From: Corynebacterium sp. | GTDB lineage: Bacteria; Actinomycetota; Actinomycetes; Mycobacteriales; Mycobacteriaceae | Direction: 5' to 3' | DNA length: 64,000 bases | NCBI RefSeq assembly: GCF_030532715.1 | Contig: NZ_JAUNKO010000003.1 | Span: forward strand, 1-64,000 | Shown: piece after piece, positions 45,406 to 54,950 of the stretch | Layout of the letters: every line of letters starts with the position of its first letter | How positions within the stretch are numbered: the first letter of the stretch is position 1 | Position numbers and translations under genes: made by a program | The notes under the pieces: model-generated | Told to the model about the DNA's origin: nothing | What the model saw: only the letters and a program-made list of their open reading frames with translations | Database searches by the model: none

Positions 45406-46737
45406 GTGGGTAAACGTCAAATTATCGTCGTGGTCAGCGCTGTCTTGCTGCTGATCGCCGCAGTGGCGGCGGCAACGTATTTTTCCGCGCCGCCGGCGGG
45501 ACGTTACAAGTTTGTGGATAGCCGATACGCGGGAGTGTCCTCCAAAATTGCCGGCTGGGAGACCGACAGCGAAAAGGTCTCCATCGAATACCCGATCACC
45601 CACATTTCCGGCATTGACGCCACCATTGAGGAGGCGATCGACGCCGACTATGACACGTTCCGCAACGAGGATTCCGCGCAGACGTTCGCGGCGGGGTACC
45701 AGATCACCACGAATACGGATCGGTACCTTTCCATCGCCGTAAATGTGCATCAGGATGACCGCGCGGAGAGTTATTGTTGGACGTTCGACAAACGCACGGG
45801 CGAGGCGTTAACGCTTCCTTCGCTTTTCGACGACCCCGCCCTCGGCGTATCCGAAATCGTTGAGCTTGCGCAAAACGCGGCCCGGAAGCATTTGGCTGCC
45901 CAGGGCAAGTCGGCGGAGGATGCGGAACTTTCTGGTGACCGGTTCACCAATTTTGCGGTGGACCATGGTTCGCTGATGTTCGGTTCGGTGCTTCCGGATG
46001 CCTACCGTGAGCTAAACCTACGCGTGGACGTCAACCAGGTGAGCGACCTGATAGTAGAGGAATACGCCGAGGATTTGTTTGGGGTGACGCCCTTGACGAT
46101 GCCCGGGCCGGTGGAGCCCGCGGTGTCGAAAAGCTGCGCCGGCCAGCGGTGTGTGGCGTTAACGTTCGACGACGGTCCGGGGGAGCATACGCGGCGGCTG
46201 CTGAGCATCCTGGGTGCTCACGACGTGAAAGCTACGTTCTACCTGGTGGGCGAGCAGGTGCGCGGTAATCGCGCGCTGACCAACCGCATGGCGAAAGCCG
46301 GCCATCAGATTGGCAACCACTCCTGGAATCATCCGGACCTGTCGCAGCAATCCCCGGAAGTGATTCGGCAGCAGCTGGTGGACACGAACGAGCTTATTGC
46401 GGAAGTCACAGGTGTGACTCCGCACACCATGCGCCCGCCGTACGGTGCGCTCAGCCCCGCCGTGACCCAGGAGATTAAGGCCGCCGAAATGTCCACGATC
46501 CTCTGGAACGTAGATACGAAAGACTGGGCGGACTTGGATTCCACCATCGTGTGCAATCGAGCGGTGGCCAGCGCGCAGCCCGGTTCGATCATTTTGATGC
46601 ATGATGTGCACAAAACCACCGTGGATGCCGTGCCGTGTGTGATCGGCGAACTGGCCAAATTAGGGTACCGCTTCGTCACCGTGGACGAGTTGCTTGGGGA
46701 AACCACGCCGGGCACGATGTATTTTTCCGCCTCCTAG
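45406..46737 (+). CDS. Polysaccharide deacetylase (NodB) with RsiV-like domain
   Basis: A 443-aa exported protein. The N-terminal helix (about 5-25) is followed by a DUF3298/RsiV-like region (about 35-215, DDRAESYCWTFDKRTGEALTLPSLF). The NodB domain (about 240-435) has the catalytic TFDDGPG, HSWNHPDLS metal motif, RPPYGALS and LMHDVHKTT. This layout matches PgdA/MurNAc-type peptidoglycan deacetylases. It lies between glf and glfT2, which suggests a role in wall carbohydrate modification. GTG start 45406, no strong ribosome-binding site. Confidence 0.88.
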   Translation: MGKRQIIVVVSAVLLLIAAVAAATYFSAPPAGRYKFVDSRYAGVSSKIAGWETDSEKVSIEYPITHISGIDATIEEAIDADYDTFRNEDSAQTFAAGYQITTNTDRYLSIAVNVHQDDRAESYCWTFDKRTGEALTLPSLFDDPALGVSEIVELAQNAARKHLAAQGKSAEDAELSGDRFTNFAVDHGSLMFGSVLPDAYRELNLRVDVNQVSDLIVEEYAEDLFGVTPLTMPGPVEPAVSKSCAGQRCVALTFDDGPGEHTRRLLSILGAHDVKATFYLVGEQVRGNRALTNRMAKAGHQIGNHSWNHPDLSQQSPEVIRQQLVDTNELIAEVTGVTPHTMRPPYGALSPAVTQEIKAAEMSTILWNVDTKDWADLDSTIVCNRAVASAQPGSIILMHDVHKTTVDAVPCVIGELAKLGYRFVTVDELLGETTPGTMYFSAS

Positions 46738-46854
46738 CGTGACCTGTGCTTATGTTACAGTCGGGCTGAGTATGCGTGTCTGGGTGGCTTAAGCACCATA
46801 CAGCTTGTGGAAGACTACTCTTCAATGGGAACCCAACAGAAAGGCTGGAACAAT

Positions 46855-48798
46855 ATGAGCAAGGCGGTCGAGCAGCTGCAGCGTGTGTTGCTGCCCAAGC
46901 GTGGTGAGCCGCACGATGTGCGCACGCTGTACTTGCTGGAGGCTGATCGCAATGACGCCCGCGCGAGCTGGAATGATCGTACGAGTGTGACCATTCCCAG
47001 CGGTTGCGAGGTGAGTTTCCAGACCTATTTCAACGCATTCCCAGCTAGTTATTGGCGGCGTTGGTCGCAGCTGGACTCGGTGGTGTTGCGCGTTGAGGTT
47101 TCCGGCGCCGCCCGCGTTGACGTGTACCGTTCCAAGATCGACGGCGCCCGCATCGGTGTGGTCGGCGGTCTGGTTGAGGATGATGCGATTGAATTCGACC
47201 TTTCCTTAGCCCCGTTTGAGGATGGTGGTTGGTATTGGTTCGACATCACCGCCGAGACCGACACGACGATTACCAAGGCCGGTTGGTTTTCCCCGATTGC
47301 CGCCCAGCCGCAAACCCTGCCGAGCGGGGAGCAGGTCGGCCCATTTGAACAGCGCGTAACCGTTGGTGTTCCTACGTTTAACCGTCCCGCAGACGCCGTC
47401 GCCGCCTTGGAAGCGTTGGCCAGTGACCCCGCGGTGGATGCCGTAATTGACGCGGTGATTATGCCTGATCAGGGCACGAAACACCCCGCGGACGAGCCGG
47501 GATATGCGGCCGCCGTGGATCATTTTGAGGGGCGCTTTTTTGAATTCCGCCAGGGTAACCTCGGCGGCTCCGGTGGGTATTCTCGCATCATGTGGGAGGC
47601 GTTGGGCGACGGCCCGGCCGGTGCGCCGCAGTCCCCATACATTCTCTATATGGATGACGATATTGCCATCGAACCGGACTCGGTGCTGCGGGCGCTGCAG
47701 GTTGCGCGTTTTGCCAAAACGCCGATGTTAGTGGGCGGGCAGATGCTGAACCTGCAGGAGCGCAGCCATCTCCATTCCATGGGCGAGGTTGTGGACCGGT
47801 CTATTTTTATGTGGACCCACGCCCCGCACGTGCACTATGACCACGACTTTTCTAAGATGCCGCTGAGCTATCAGGGGAACAAGGACGATAAGCCGAAGGA
47901 TAAAAACTCCCGCGACTTACACCGCCGCATCGACGTCGATTACAACGGTTGGTGGATGTGCCTGATCCCGCGTCTGGTTGCGGAGGAGATCGGCCAGCCG
48001 CTGCCACTATTTATTAAGTGGGACGATGCGGAGTATGGCCTGCGCGCGGCGAAGGCGGGTTATCCCACGGCAACGTGGCCGGGCGTGGCGATTTGGCATA
48101 TGGCGTGGTCCGATAAGGACGACGCGATTGATTGGCAGGCGTATTTCCACCTGCGCAACCGGCTTATTGTCGCCGCCATGTATCACGACGGCCCAGTGGA
48201 CGGCATTATTCGCTCGATGCTGAAGGCTACCGTGAAGCACTTGATGTGCTTGGAGTACTCCACTGTGGTGATTCAAAACGAGGCGATGCGAGATTTCCTC
48301 GCCGGGCCCGAGCGCCTGTTTGATATTTTGGATTCCTCGCTGCCGCGCATTGCGGCGATCCGCAAGGAATACCCGGATGCTGTGGTGTTGCCTACCGCCG
48401 CGGAGTTGCCGCGGGCGACGGGCATTCCGGGCGTGCCCACGAAGGACGTTGGCGGTCGCCTCGGCCCCGTAAAGAAGGCGTTTTGGCTGCTCAAGGGCCT
48501 CAAGCACACGCTGAGCAAGGAAAACAAGGCGCACCATGCTACCCCGCAGGCAAACTTCGCCCCCATTGAGGCGCGGTGGTTCAGCCTGTCGCGTGTCGAC
48601 GGCGCGACCGTGACCACCGCAGACGGCCGCGGCGTGGTCTACCGCCAACGCGATCGAGCCAAGGCAAAGGCGTTGCTGCAGGAATCCCGGGCGCTGCAAA
48701 AGGAAGTGAAGGAACGCTTCGACGAGATGCGCGAGCGCTATCGGGCGGCACATAGTGAACTGACCAGCCATCAGGCGTGGGGGAAGGTGTTTCAGTGA
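46855..48798 (+). CDS. glfT2: Galactofuranosyltransferase GlfT2
   Basis: A 647-aa bifunctional transferase that polymerises galactan with alternating beta-1,5 and beta-1,6 linkages. An N-terminal beta domain (about 1-165) is followed by a GT-A domain. It has VGVPTFNRPADAV, the metal-binding DDD at about 267-269 (LYMDDDIAI) and the catalytic WDDAEYGLRA at about 389-398. The helical C-terminus (about 430-647) is as in the M. tuberculosis enzyme. The start at 46855 has AGAAAGG upstream. Its stop overlaps the PAP2 gene start (GTGA). Confidence 0.95.
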   Translation: MSKAVEQLQRVLLPKRGEPHDVRTLYLLEADRNDARASWNDRTSVTIPSGCEVSFQTYFNAFPASYWRRWSQLDSVVLRVEVSGAARVDVYRSKIDGARIGVVGGLVEDDAIEFDLSLAPFEDGGWYWFDITAETDTTITKAGWFSPIAAQPQTLPSGEQVGPFEQRVTVGVPTFNRPADAVAALEALASDPAVDAVIDAVIMPDQGTKHPADEPGYAAAVDHFEGRFFEFRQGNLGGSGGYSRIMWEALGDGPAGAPQSPYILYMDDDIAIEPDSVLRALQVARFAKTPMLVGGQMLNLQERSHLHSMGEVVDRSIFMWTHAPHVHYDHDFSKMPLSYQGNKDDKPKDKNSRDLHRRIDVDYNGWWMCLIPRLVAEEIGQPLPLFIKWDDAEYGLRAAKAGYPTATWPGVAIWHMAWSDKDDAIDWQAYFHLRNRLIVAAMYHDGPVDGIIRSMLKATVKHLMCLEYSTVVIQNEAMRDFLAGPERLFDILDSSLPRIAAIRKEYPDAVVLPTAAELPRATGIPGVPTKDVGGRLGPVKKAFWLLKGLKHTLSKENKAHHATPQANFAPIEARWFSLSRVDGATVTTADGRGVVYRQRDRAKAKALLQESRALQKEVKERFDEMRERYRAAHSELTSHQAWGKVFQ

Positions 48799-49295
48799 CC
48801 AAGGGTGACCCGTTCCGCGAGACCGAGGTGCTCGTGAGCTTGCAGCGCTTGGTCCCCCAAGCGACGTTGCCGGTGGCGCGTGGCATGAGCTTTTTTGGTG
48901 AGCATGCGGCGGGCTGGATGGCGTTGGGTTTGGTGGGCGCGGTCGTGGATAAGCGGCGGCGCGGTGGGTGGTGTCGGTTGGCCTTGGCGGCGCTGATCAG
49001 CCACGCGGCCTCTGTCGCGCTGAAACGCGTGGTGCGCCGCCCGCGACCCGCCGACGAGCGAATTACCATTGGCGTTTCTACACCCAGTAAGCTCAGTTTC
49101 CCAAGCTCGCACGCGACGTCCACCACGGCGGCATTGGTGAGCCTGACCACGCTGACCGGTAGCCGTATTCCCCTGGTGGGCGTGCCACTGATGATGCTTT
49201 CGAGGATGATGTTGGGCGTGCATTACCCCACCGACGTTGCCGCCGGCGCGTTGTTGGGGGCGCTCACCGCGAAACTGGTGCAGGAAAGGCAGTAA
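48795..49295 (+). CDS. PAP2 phosphatase, decaprenylphosphoryl-5-phosphoribose phosphatase type
   Basis: A 166-aa membrane phosphatase. KRVVRRPRPADE, FPSSHATSTTAAL and MLGVHYPTDVAAG are the three PAP2 motifs. In this gene order (glfT2, PAP2, ubiA; M. tuberculosis Rv3808c-Rv3806c) the enzyme is thought to dephosphorylate decaprenylphosphoryl-5-phosphoribose to decaprenylphosphoryl-ribose on the way to the arabinose donor. GTG at 48795 overlaps the glfT2 stop with GGGGAAGG upstream. It is followed 5 bp later by ubiA. Confidence 0.9.
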   Translation: MTKGDPFRETEVLVSLQRLVPQATLPVARGMSFFGEHAAGWMALGLVGAVVDKRRRGGWCRLALAALISHAASVALKRVVRRPRPADERITIGVSTPSKLSFPSSHATSTTAALVSLTTLTGSRIPLVGVPLMMLSRMMLGVHYPTDVAAGALLGALTAKLVQERQ

Positions 49296-49300
49296 CTTAC

Positions 49301-50248
49301 ATGACCCAGCCGATCGGCTCCGAACCGCACACCACTGGACTGGACACACATACGAAAAAGAAGCCTCCGAAAAACCTTTTGGATGGCATGGTGAAAGCGC
49401 TGCGTCCGAAGCAGTGGATCAAGAACGTGTTGGTGCTCGCCGCGCCCGCCGCTGCGGGTAGCTCGGCGCTGCTGAACCCCACAACGCTTCTCGACGTCGC
49501 CATCGCGTTCGCCGTGTTCTGCATGGCGGCGTCGTCGATCTATTTGGTCAACGACGCCCGCGACGTGGAGGCCGATCGGGCGCACCCCACGAAGCGATTC
49601 CGTCCTATTGCTGCAGGTGTACTGCCTGTGTGGCTGGCTTATTGCATGGCGATCGCACTGATTGTCGGGGCGCTCGGCGTGTCTTGGTTGGCAACCTCCG
49701 GTAAAGATTTGTGCGTGGTGGTGGCGATCTATATCGCACTGCAATTGGGGTATTGCTTCGGCTGGAAACATCAACCCGTCATTGATATTGCATTGGTTTC
49801 TTCCGGGTTTATGTTGCGCGCAATGGCGGGCGGTGTTGCGGCGGGGATCATGCTTTCGCAATGGTTCCTATTAGTAGCTGCTTTCGGTTCGCTGTTTATG
49901 GCCTCAGGAAAACGTTATGCAGAGATTCTGCTTGCTGAGCGTTCTGGCGCAAAGATCCGTAAGTCTCTTGAGGGGTACACAGCCCCTTATCTGCGTTTTG
50001 TTTGGACCCTGTCGGCAACCGCTGTGGTGATGTCTTATGCGCTCTGGGGTTTCGATATGCACGGGGGTGTCTGGTACCAGGTGTCGATGGTGCCCTTTAC
50101 CGTGGCAATTCTTCGATATGCAGCAGACATTGACCGGGGCGATGGGGGTGCCCCTGATGAGTTGGCACTTTCGGACCGAACTTTGCAGGCATTAGCCCTG
50201 CTATGGGTGGTTTGCATCGTGCTTGCTGTGTACGTAAATCCGGCTTAA
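49301..50248 (+). CDS. ubiA: Decaprenyl-phosphate phosphoribosyltransferase (UbiA family)
   Basis: A 315-aa membrane enzyme that joins phosphoribosyl pyrophosphate to decaprenyl phosphate, the committed step to the arabinose donor DPA. The first motif is NDARDVEADRAHPTKRFRPIAAG, and LRPKQWIKNVLVL is at the N-terminal side. About eight helices are present. It is cotranscribed with glfT2 and the PAP2 gene. The next gene here is a mycolyltransferase only 129 bp away; the arabinosyltransferase aftB, which normally follows, is absent. Confidence 0.94.
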   Translation: MTQPIGSEPHTTGLDTHTKKKPPKNLLDGMVKALRPKQWIKNVLVLAAPAAAGSSALLNPTTLLDVAIAFAVFCMAASSIYLVNDARDVEADRAHPTKRFRPIAAGVLPVWLAYCMAIALIVGALGVSWLATSGKDLCVVVAIYIALQLGYCFGWKHQPVIDIALVSSGFMLRAMAGGVAAGIMLSQWFLLVAAFGSLFMASGKRYAEILLAERSGAKIRKSLEGYTAPYLRFVWTLSATAVVMSYALWGFDMHGGVWYQVSMVPFTVAILRYAADIDRGDGGAPDELALSDRTLQALALLWVVCIVLAVYVNPA

Positions 50249-50377
50249 GACACCCCGCAAAAAAACTTGCATCTAGCTTTGTGCGACTTAAGGATGTAAC
50301 ATTTTGAAAAAGCTGGGGCGATAGTCCCAATGTCAATGCGCAATCGAGTACTGGGAAAGACCCTACCGAGGAGAACC

Positions 50378-51400
50378 ATGACCATCATGAACCGACTTCG
50401 CGCAGTCGGCCGTAGTGCCACTGTGGTAGCTATGGCTGTTGCTGCAGCAGCAGGACTCGCCGTCGCTGGCAGTGGCGTCGCACATGCTAACAGTCGCGAA
50501 ACGCTTCGTCCTGATGCAACCGGAACCTGTGACTGGGATGCGGCGCAGCACTGGGTGCAGCGTTGCGATGTCTGGTCTGAATCGATGGGGCGGAACGTGC
50601 CTGTGCTGGTGCAGCCCGCTCGGGCCGGTGGCAACGCTGGTTTCTATCTCCTTGACGGTATGCGCGCTGACGATAACTTCACCGGTTGGACCGTGTACTC
50701 GAACGCCCAGCAGGCGTACGTGGATACGAACATCACCTTGGTGATGCCAGTCGGTGGCGCAGGTTCCTTCTACTCCGACTGGGAGAACTCCGCAGCGTTC
50801 TCCTCGGAGCCGGTGACCTACAAGTGGGAAACCTTCCTGACCGCGGAGCTGCCGGGCTACCTGCAGCAGCACTTCGGTGTTTCCCCGACGAATAACTCCA
50901 TCGCTGGTCTTTCCATGGGTGGCACTGCTGCCCTGAACTTGGCGGCACGTCACCCGAACCAGTTCCGCCAGGCGCTGTCCTACTCTGGCTACCTGCACAC
51001 CACCGCACCGGGCATGCAGACCCTGCTGCGGTTGGCGCTGCTGGAGACCGGTGGCTTCAACCTGAACGCTATGTACGGCAGCATCACCAACCCACGCCGT
51101 TTTGAGAACGACCCGTTCCACAACATGGAGGGGCTGCACAACGCGGACGTGTACATTTCCGCCGCTACCGGTGCGTGGGCGCCGGAGGATCACAACTTGC
51201 CGTTGGATCAGCGCTTCATGGGCGCCGGCTTGGAGTTCCTGTCCCGTGCTACCACTCAAGAGTGGGAGCGTGAAGCTCGCTCTAAGGGTCTGAACCCGAC
51301 CACCCACTACCCGGCCGTTGGTATTCACAACTGGCGTCTGTGGACGGATGAGCTGTGGCGTACCCGCGACCGCGTCTTGGACGTGATGCAGGCTCGCTAA
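50378..51400 (+). CDS. Trehalose mycolyltransferase (Cmt/Ag85 family)
   Basis: A 340-aa secreted esterase that transfers mycoloyl groups from trehalose monomycolate to arabinogalactan or to a second monomycolate. The signal peptide (about 1-38) ends GSGVAHA-NS. The catalytic Ser is about 179 in IAGLSMGGTAALN, with Asp/Glu and His (GIHNWRLW) near the C-terminus. No LGFP repeats. GAGGAGAACC lies just before the ATG at 50378; a longer reading from 50330 lacks one. It corresponds in position to cmt2 of C. glutamicum and fbpA of mycobacteria. Confidence 0.93.
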   Translation: MTIMNRLRAVGRSATVVAMAVAAAAGLAVAGSGVAHANSRETLRPDATGTCDWDAAQHWVQRCDVWSESMGRNVPVLVQPARAGGNAGFYLLDGMRADDNFTGWTVYSNAQQAYVDTNITLVMPVGGAGSFYSDWENSAAFSSEPVTYKWETFLTAELPGYLQQHFGVSPTNNSIAGLSMGGTAALNLAARHPNQFRQALSYSGYLHTTAPGMQTLLRLALLETGGFNLNAMYGSITNPRRFENDPFHNMEGLHNADVYISAATGAWAPEDHNLPLDQRFMGAGLEFLSRATTQEWEREARSKGLNPTTHYPAVGIHNWRLWTDELWRTRDRVLDVMQAR

Positions 51401-51417
51401 GAGTTTCATTTGGATTG

Positions 51418-51441
51418 ACCGCGCCGCTGGCGCGGTTTTTT
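51418..51441 (+). terminator. Terminator after the mycolyltransferase gene
   Basis: ACCGCGCC (51418-51425) and GGCGCGGT (51429-51436) form a perfect 8-bp stem with a 3-nt loop, followed by TTTTT. Confidence 0.88.
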
Positions 51442-51569
51442 CATGTCTAGTCACAGCAATTTAAAAAATTCACGTTGGACACCGTGTGTCACAACTACCA
51501 CAACCTTCAAGTTGTACTTAAACTTAAGCGTATCGTGTGCAATCTTTTAAATTGTTGAGGACTTAGTTC

Positions 51570-53492
51570 ATGCGCTCTTTTTCCTTCCCTGCCCGCGTTC
51601 TCCGCGCCGCAGCCATCCTCGTTCCGCTGACGTTGCTGAGCCCGCTTCCGGTCGCCGTGGCACAAGTAACTGCCCCGAGCCCGAGCGCAGGCCATAACGG
51701 TATTACGGACTATCTTGAGGGGGGCGAAGCGCCGCAACGCACGCCTATCCGTACTGATCACCCAGATATTGGTGGTTTGCCCTCGGGGGTGGACGTTGAT
51801 CGCGTCGAATGGCTCACGGACCGGAGAGTCGCGGTGTTTATCAAGTCAGCCGCCATGCCGGAAAAACCAATCCAAGTACAGATCCTGCTGGCGCGCGATT
51901 GGCACTCCAACAAGGATGCCAAGTTTCCCGAGGTGTGGGCGCTCGACGGTTTGCGCGCACTAGAGGAAGAAAGCGGTTGGACTCTCTACACCAATATCGA
52001 GCAACAATTCGCTGATAAAAACGTCAACGTGATCATGCCTGTTGGCGGAGAGTCTTCGTTCTACACAGACTGGGACAAACCCGATAAAGGCAAACACTAT
52101 AAGTGGGAGACGTTCCTGACCCAGGAACTGCCAGCGGTACTGAAGAACGGCTATCGCTCGAATGAGCAGCGTGCGATCTTCGGTATTTCCATGGGCGGCA
52201 CCGCGGCGATGAACTTGGCGCAGCATCGCCCGGATATGTTCAATTTTGTTGGTTCCTTCTCTGGGTACTTGGACACCACGTCCTCCGGCATGCCCGCCAT
52301 GATCGGCGCCGCGATGCAGGACGGTGGCGGCTACACGGCCGAAAATATGTGGGGACCGTACGGCTCCCAACGGTGGATCGACAATGATCCGAAGCTGGGT
52401 ATTGAGGCGCTGAAAGGTAAAAGCGTCTACGTTTCCGCAGGTTCTGGGCGGGACGATTACGGGCAGCCTGGCAGCGTTGCCGAAGCACCTGCGGAGGTTT
52501 CCGGCATGGGGCTGGAGGTAATTTCCCGCATGACCACCCAAACGTTTGTGGACCGCGCAAAAAAGGCCGGGGTGCCGGTGACGGCAATGTTCCGTCCGTC
52601 TGGCATTCACAACTGGCCGTACTGGCAGTTCGAGCTGACCCAAGCGTGGCCGCACATCGCAGACAGCCTCAACCTCGAAGACCAGGACCGTGGCGCGGAA
52701 TGCACCGCCGGCGGCGCAATCGGCGAGCTCACCAAGGACGGCTCCTACGGATCCTGCGTGACCAACGAGTACGACGTCCCCGGCGGCAAGGCGCAGGATT
52801 TCCGCAACGGCCGCGCGTATTGGTCGCCGAACACGGGCGCGCACGTGCTCATCGGTCGCATCGGTGCCCACTACTCTGAACTGGGTGCTACCGAGTCTTG
52901 GCTGGGGTTCCCGCTCTCCGGTGAGCAGACTACTCCGGACGGTGTGGGCCGCTACGTGGATTTTGAACACGGTTCCATTTATTGGACCCCAGAAACCAAC
53001 GCCCACGCGGTGCCCAAAGACATGAAGGAAGCTTGGGGCCGGTTGAAGCACGAGCAGGGAGCGTTGAAGTATCCCACTTCTGATCCGAAGGAGGTTGGGG
53101 AAAACGTTGTCCAGCAATTCCAGGGCGGCTATGTCATTCGCACTCAAGACGATCACGCGTTCACCGTTCAGGGCATTATCGCCCAGAAATACGGGGAACT
53201 GGATACGGTGAATTCTCGTCTTGGCGCACCGAAATCCAATGAAATTCCCGTGAATGGTGGTGCGTTCCAGCAATTTGAGCATGGCAATATGTATTGGAGC
53301 TCAAACACGGGTGCACACTACGTCCTCTACGGCGACATTTTCGACGCCTGGGGTAAGAAGGATCACGAACAAGGCGAATACGGGTTCCCAGTCTCCGATC
53401 AGGAGAAAATCCCCGCAGGTGGTGAATCCGTTACTTTCGAACACGGCGTTATTCAGCAGGTCAACGGCCGCATTATTGAGGAGAAGAAGTGA
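51570..53492 (+). CDS. cop1: Large mycolyltransferase with LGFP repeats (Cop1/PS1-like)
   Basis: A 640-aa secreted mycolyltransferase. Signal peptide about 1-32. The Ag85-like esterase domain (about 45-375) has the nucleophile Ser at about 207 in [12 protein letters not shown] and His in SGIHNWPYW. The C-terminal region (about 395-640) carries four LGFP-type repeats ([34 protein letters not shown]), which bind the wall. The size and layout match Cop1 (PS1) of C. glutamicum. GAGGA lies upstream. It is followed by a lipoprotein gene with a GTGA overlap. Confidence 0.92.
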   Translation: MRSFSFPARVLRAAAILVPLTLLSPLPVAVAQVTAPSPSAGHNGITDYLEGGEAPQRTPIRTDHPDIGGLPSGVDVDRVEWLTDRRVAVFIKSAAMPEKPIQVQILLARDWHSNKDAKFPEVWALDGLRALEEESGWTLYTNIEQQFADKNVNVIMPVGGESSFYTDWDKPDKGKHYKWETFLTQELPAVLKNGYRSNEQRAIFGISMGGTAAMNLAQHRPDMFNFVGSFSGYLDTTSSGMPAMIGAAMQDGGGYTAENMWGPYGSQRWIDNDPKLGIEALKGKSVYVSAGSGRDDYGQPGSVAEAPAEVSGMGLEVISRMTTQTFVDRAKKAGVPVTAMFRPSGIHNWPYWQFELTQAWPHIADSLNLEDQDRGAECTAGGAIGELTKDGSYGSCVTNEYDVPGGKAQDFRNGRAYWSPNTGAHVLIGRIGAHYSELGATESWLGFPLSGEQTTPDGVGRYVDFEHGSIYWTPETNAHAVPKDMKEAWGRLKHEQGALKYPTSDPKEVGENVVQQFQGGYVIRTQDDHAFTVQGIIAQKYGELDTVNSRLGAPKSNEIPVNGGAFQQFEHGNMYWSSNTGAHYVLYGDIFDAWGKKDHEQGEYGFPVSDQEKIPAGGESVTFEHGVIQQVNGRIIEEKK

Positions 53493-53965
53493 GCATACGA
53501 CACGCTTTCGTAGTCTTAGTCGCCTGTAGTGCCCTCGTGGCGTGCGGTGGCGCAACTTCGGAAGACACCACGGATTCCTCGGCGACATCGCTGAGCCGCG
53601 CCACCACCGCAAGCTCTGGGGCGACGAGCAAAACCGACACCCCGTCGGACGCTAGTTCGACGGAGCCAAGTGTGAAGGATCGGCCCGCGCAGGAAATCTC
53701 CTCGCTGCCCGAGATCACGCCCGAACGCACCGCTACCGACGAGGATTTTCTGCACGATCTGCAGGACAAGAAAGTCAAGGTAGAAGGCGTTGAGGATCAA
53801 CTTATCGCCGCGGCTACCGAGGTGTGCCGGGCCAACGAACTCGGGCAGAAAAGCTTCACTGTCGACGCCGTGGCTGGCCAGCTGATCGAGCAGGGTCGCA
53901 GTAGCGAAACTCCCGAAGCCTTGGCCGAAACAATTGCGGCGGCCGCGAAAAACGCGTACTGCTAG
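53489..53965 (+). CDS. Secreted lipoprotein, DUF732-like
   Basis: A 158-aa lipoprotein. Signal peptide with lipobox LVAC (about residue 19), a long Ser/Thr/Asp-rich linker (about 20-85), and a C-terminal domain (about 88-158) with [22 protein letters not shown] and a terminal Cys. That resembles the DUF732 family of exported actinobacterial proteins, whose two cysteines probably bond. GTG at 53489 overlaps the cop1 stop (GTGA). It sits where C. glutamicum has a secreted protein between cop1 and the cutinase-like gene. Function unknown. Confidence 0.82.
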   Translation: MSIRHAFVVLVACSALVACGGATSEDTTDSSATSLSRATTASSGATSKTDTPSDASSTEPSVKDRPAQEISSLPEITPERTATDEDFLHDLQDKKVKVEGVEDQLIAAATEVCRANELGQKSFTVDAVAGQLIEQGRSSETPEALAETIAAAAKNAYC

Positions 53966-53970
53966 ATCCT

Positions 53971-54876
53971 ATGAAAAAGGTGCTCACAATTCTGGTTGCG
54001 CTCATTGTGCTCGTGTTGATCACATTGGGCGTGGTTCGTTGGTTAGTGCAACCCCCGACCCCCGTTCCGCCGACCCCCGAACCCCCAACGGCAACGCAAC
54101 CAGATTGGTGCCCGGACGTGGAGGTGATTGCCGCCCCTGGCACGTGGGAGTCCAACGCGGCGGACGATCCCGTGACCCCCACCGCCAACCCCACCTCGTT
54201 CATGCTCACGGTGACCCAACCGCTCCAAGAGCGGTACTCCCCGGATGATGTGAAGGTGTGGACAGTTCCCTATACTGCGCAATTCCGCAATATTCACGCC
54301 ATGCACGAGGTGAGCTACGACCAGTCTCGGAATGAGGGCAGCGCGCGCGCCGAAGAGGAGATGCGGGCAACCCATGGGGAATGCCCCTTGACGGACTTCG
54401 TGCTCGTCGGATTCTCCCAAGGTGCCGTATTCCTCGGCGACATCGCCTCCGTGATCGGAACCGGTACCGCGAACATTGTGCCCGCGGAGCGGATTCGGGG
54501 TGTGGCGCTGGTGGCGGATGGGCGTCGAGAAGCGCAGTACGGGCAGCACGTGGGCAACCCCGTATCCGGTGTCGGCGCGGAAGTAGCGTTGCGCCCCGTC
54601 AACGCGCTGATTCAACCAATTGTTCCCGAGGCAACGATGCGTGGCTCGCGGCCCGGCGGGTTCGGCGCCCTCAACGACCGCACCGTGGAAATATGCGCGC
54701 CCGATGATCACATTTGCGACGCCCCGCTCAATGTGTTGAATGCGTTAGAACGCGCCGAGGGTCTGATTGCGGCAAATGGTATTCACGCGCAATATGCCAC
54801 AAATCCGAACGTCATCCCCGGAACTACAACATCCGCGTGGTTGGTGGATTGGACAACAGACTTAATCAACAAATAA
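53971..54876 (+). CDS. Cutinase-like serine esterase (Culp6/Rv3802c type)
   Basis: A 301-aa membrane-anchored esterase. An N-terminal helix (about 5-24) is followed by a Pro-rich linker. The cutinase domain has the nucleophile Ser in LVGFSQGAVF, Asp in ICAPDDHICD with flanking Cys pair, and a C-terminal His region. The homologue Rv3802c is a phospholipase/thioesterase next to fadD32-pks13 and is essential for mycolate homeostasis. It starts 5 bp after the lipoprotein gene, in the same operon, and is followed 74 bp later by fadD32. Confidence 0.9.
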   Translation: MKKVLTILVALIVLVLITLGVVRWLVQPPTPVPPTPEPPTATQPDWCPDVEVIAAPGTWESNAADDPVTPTANPTSFMLTVTQPLQERYSPDDVKVWTVPYTAQFRNIHAMHEVSYDQSRNEGSARAEEEMRATHGECPLTDFVLVGFSQGAVFLGDIASVIGTGTANIVPAERIRGVALVADGRREAQYGQHVGNPVSGVGAEVALRPVNALIQPIVPEATMRGSRPGGFGALNDRTVEICAPDDHICDAPLNVLNALERAEGLIAANGIHAQYATNPNVIPGTTTSAWLVDWTTDLINK

Positions 54877-54950
54877 GTCAAATCCCTTGTATGTTCACTA
54901 GGGAAAGCATTAGACTTCACTAAGTATCTTGCAACCACTATAGGAGTACC

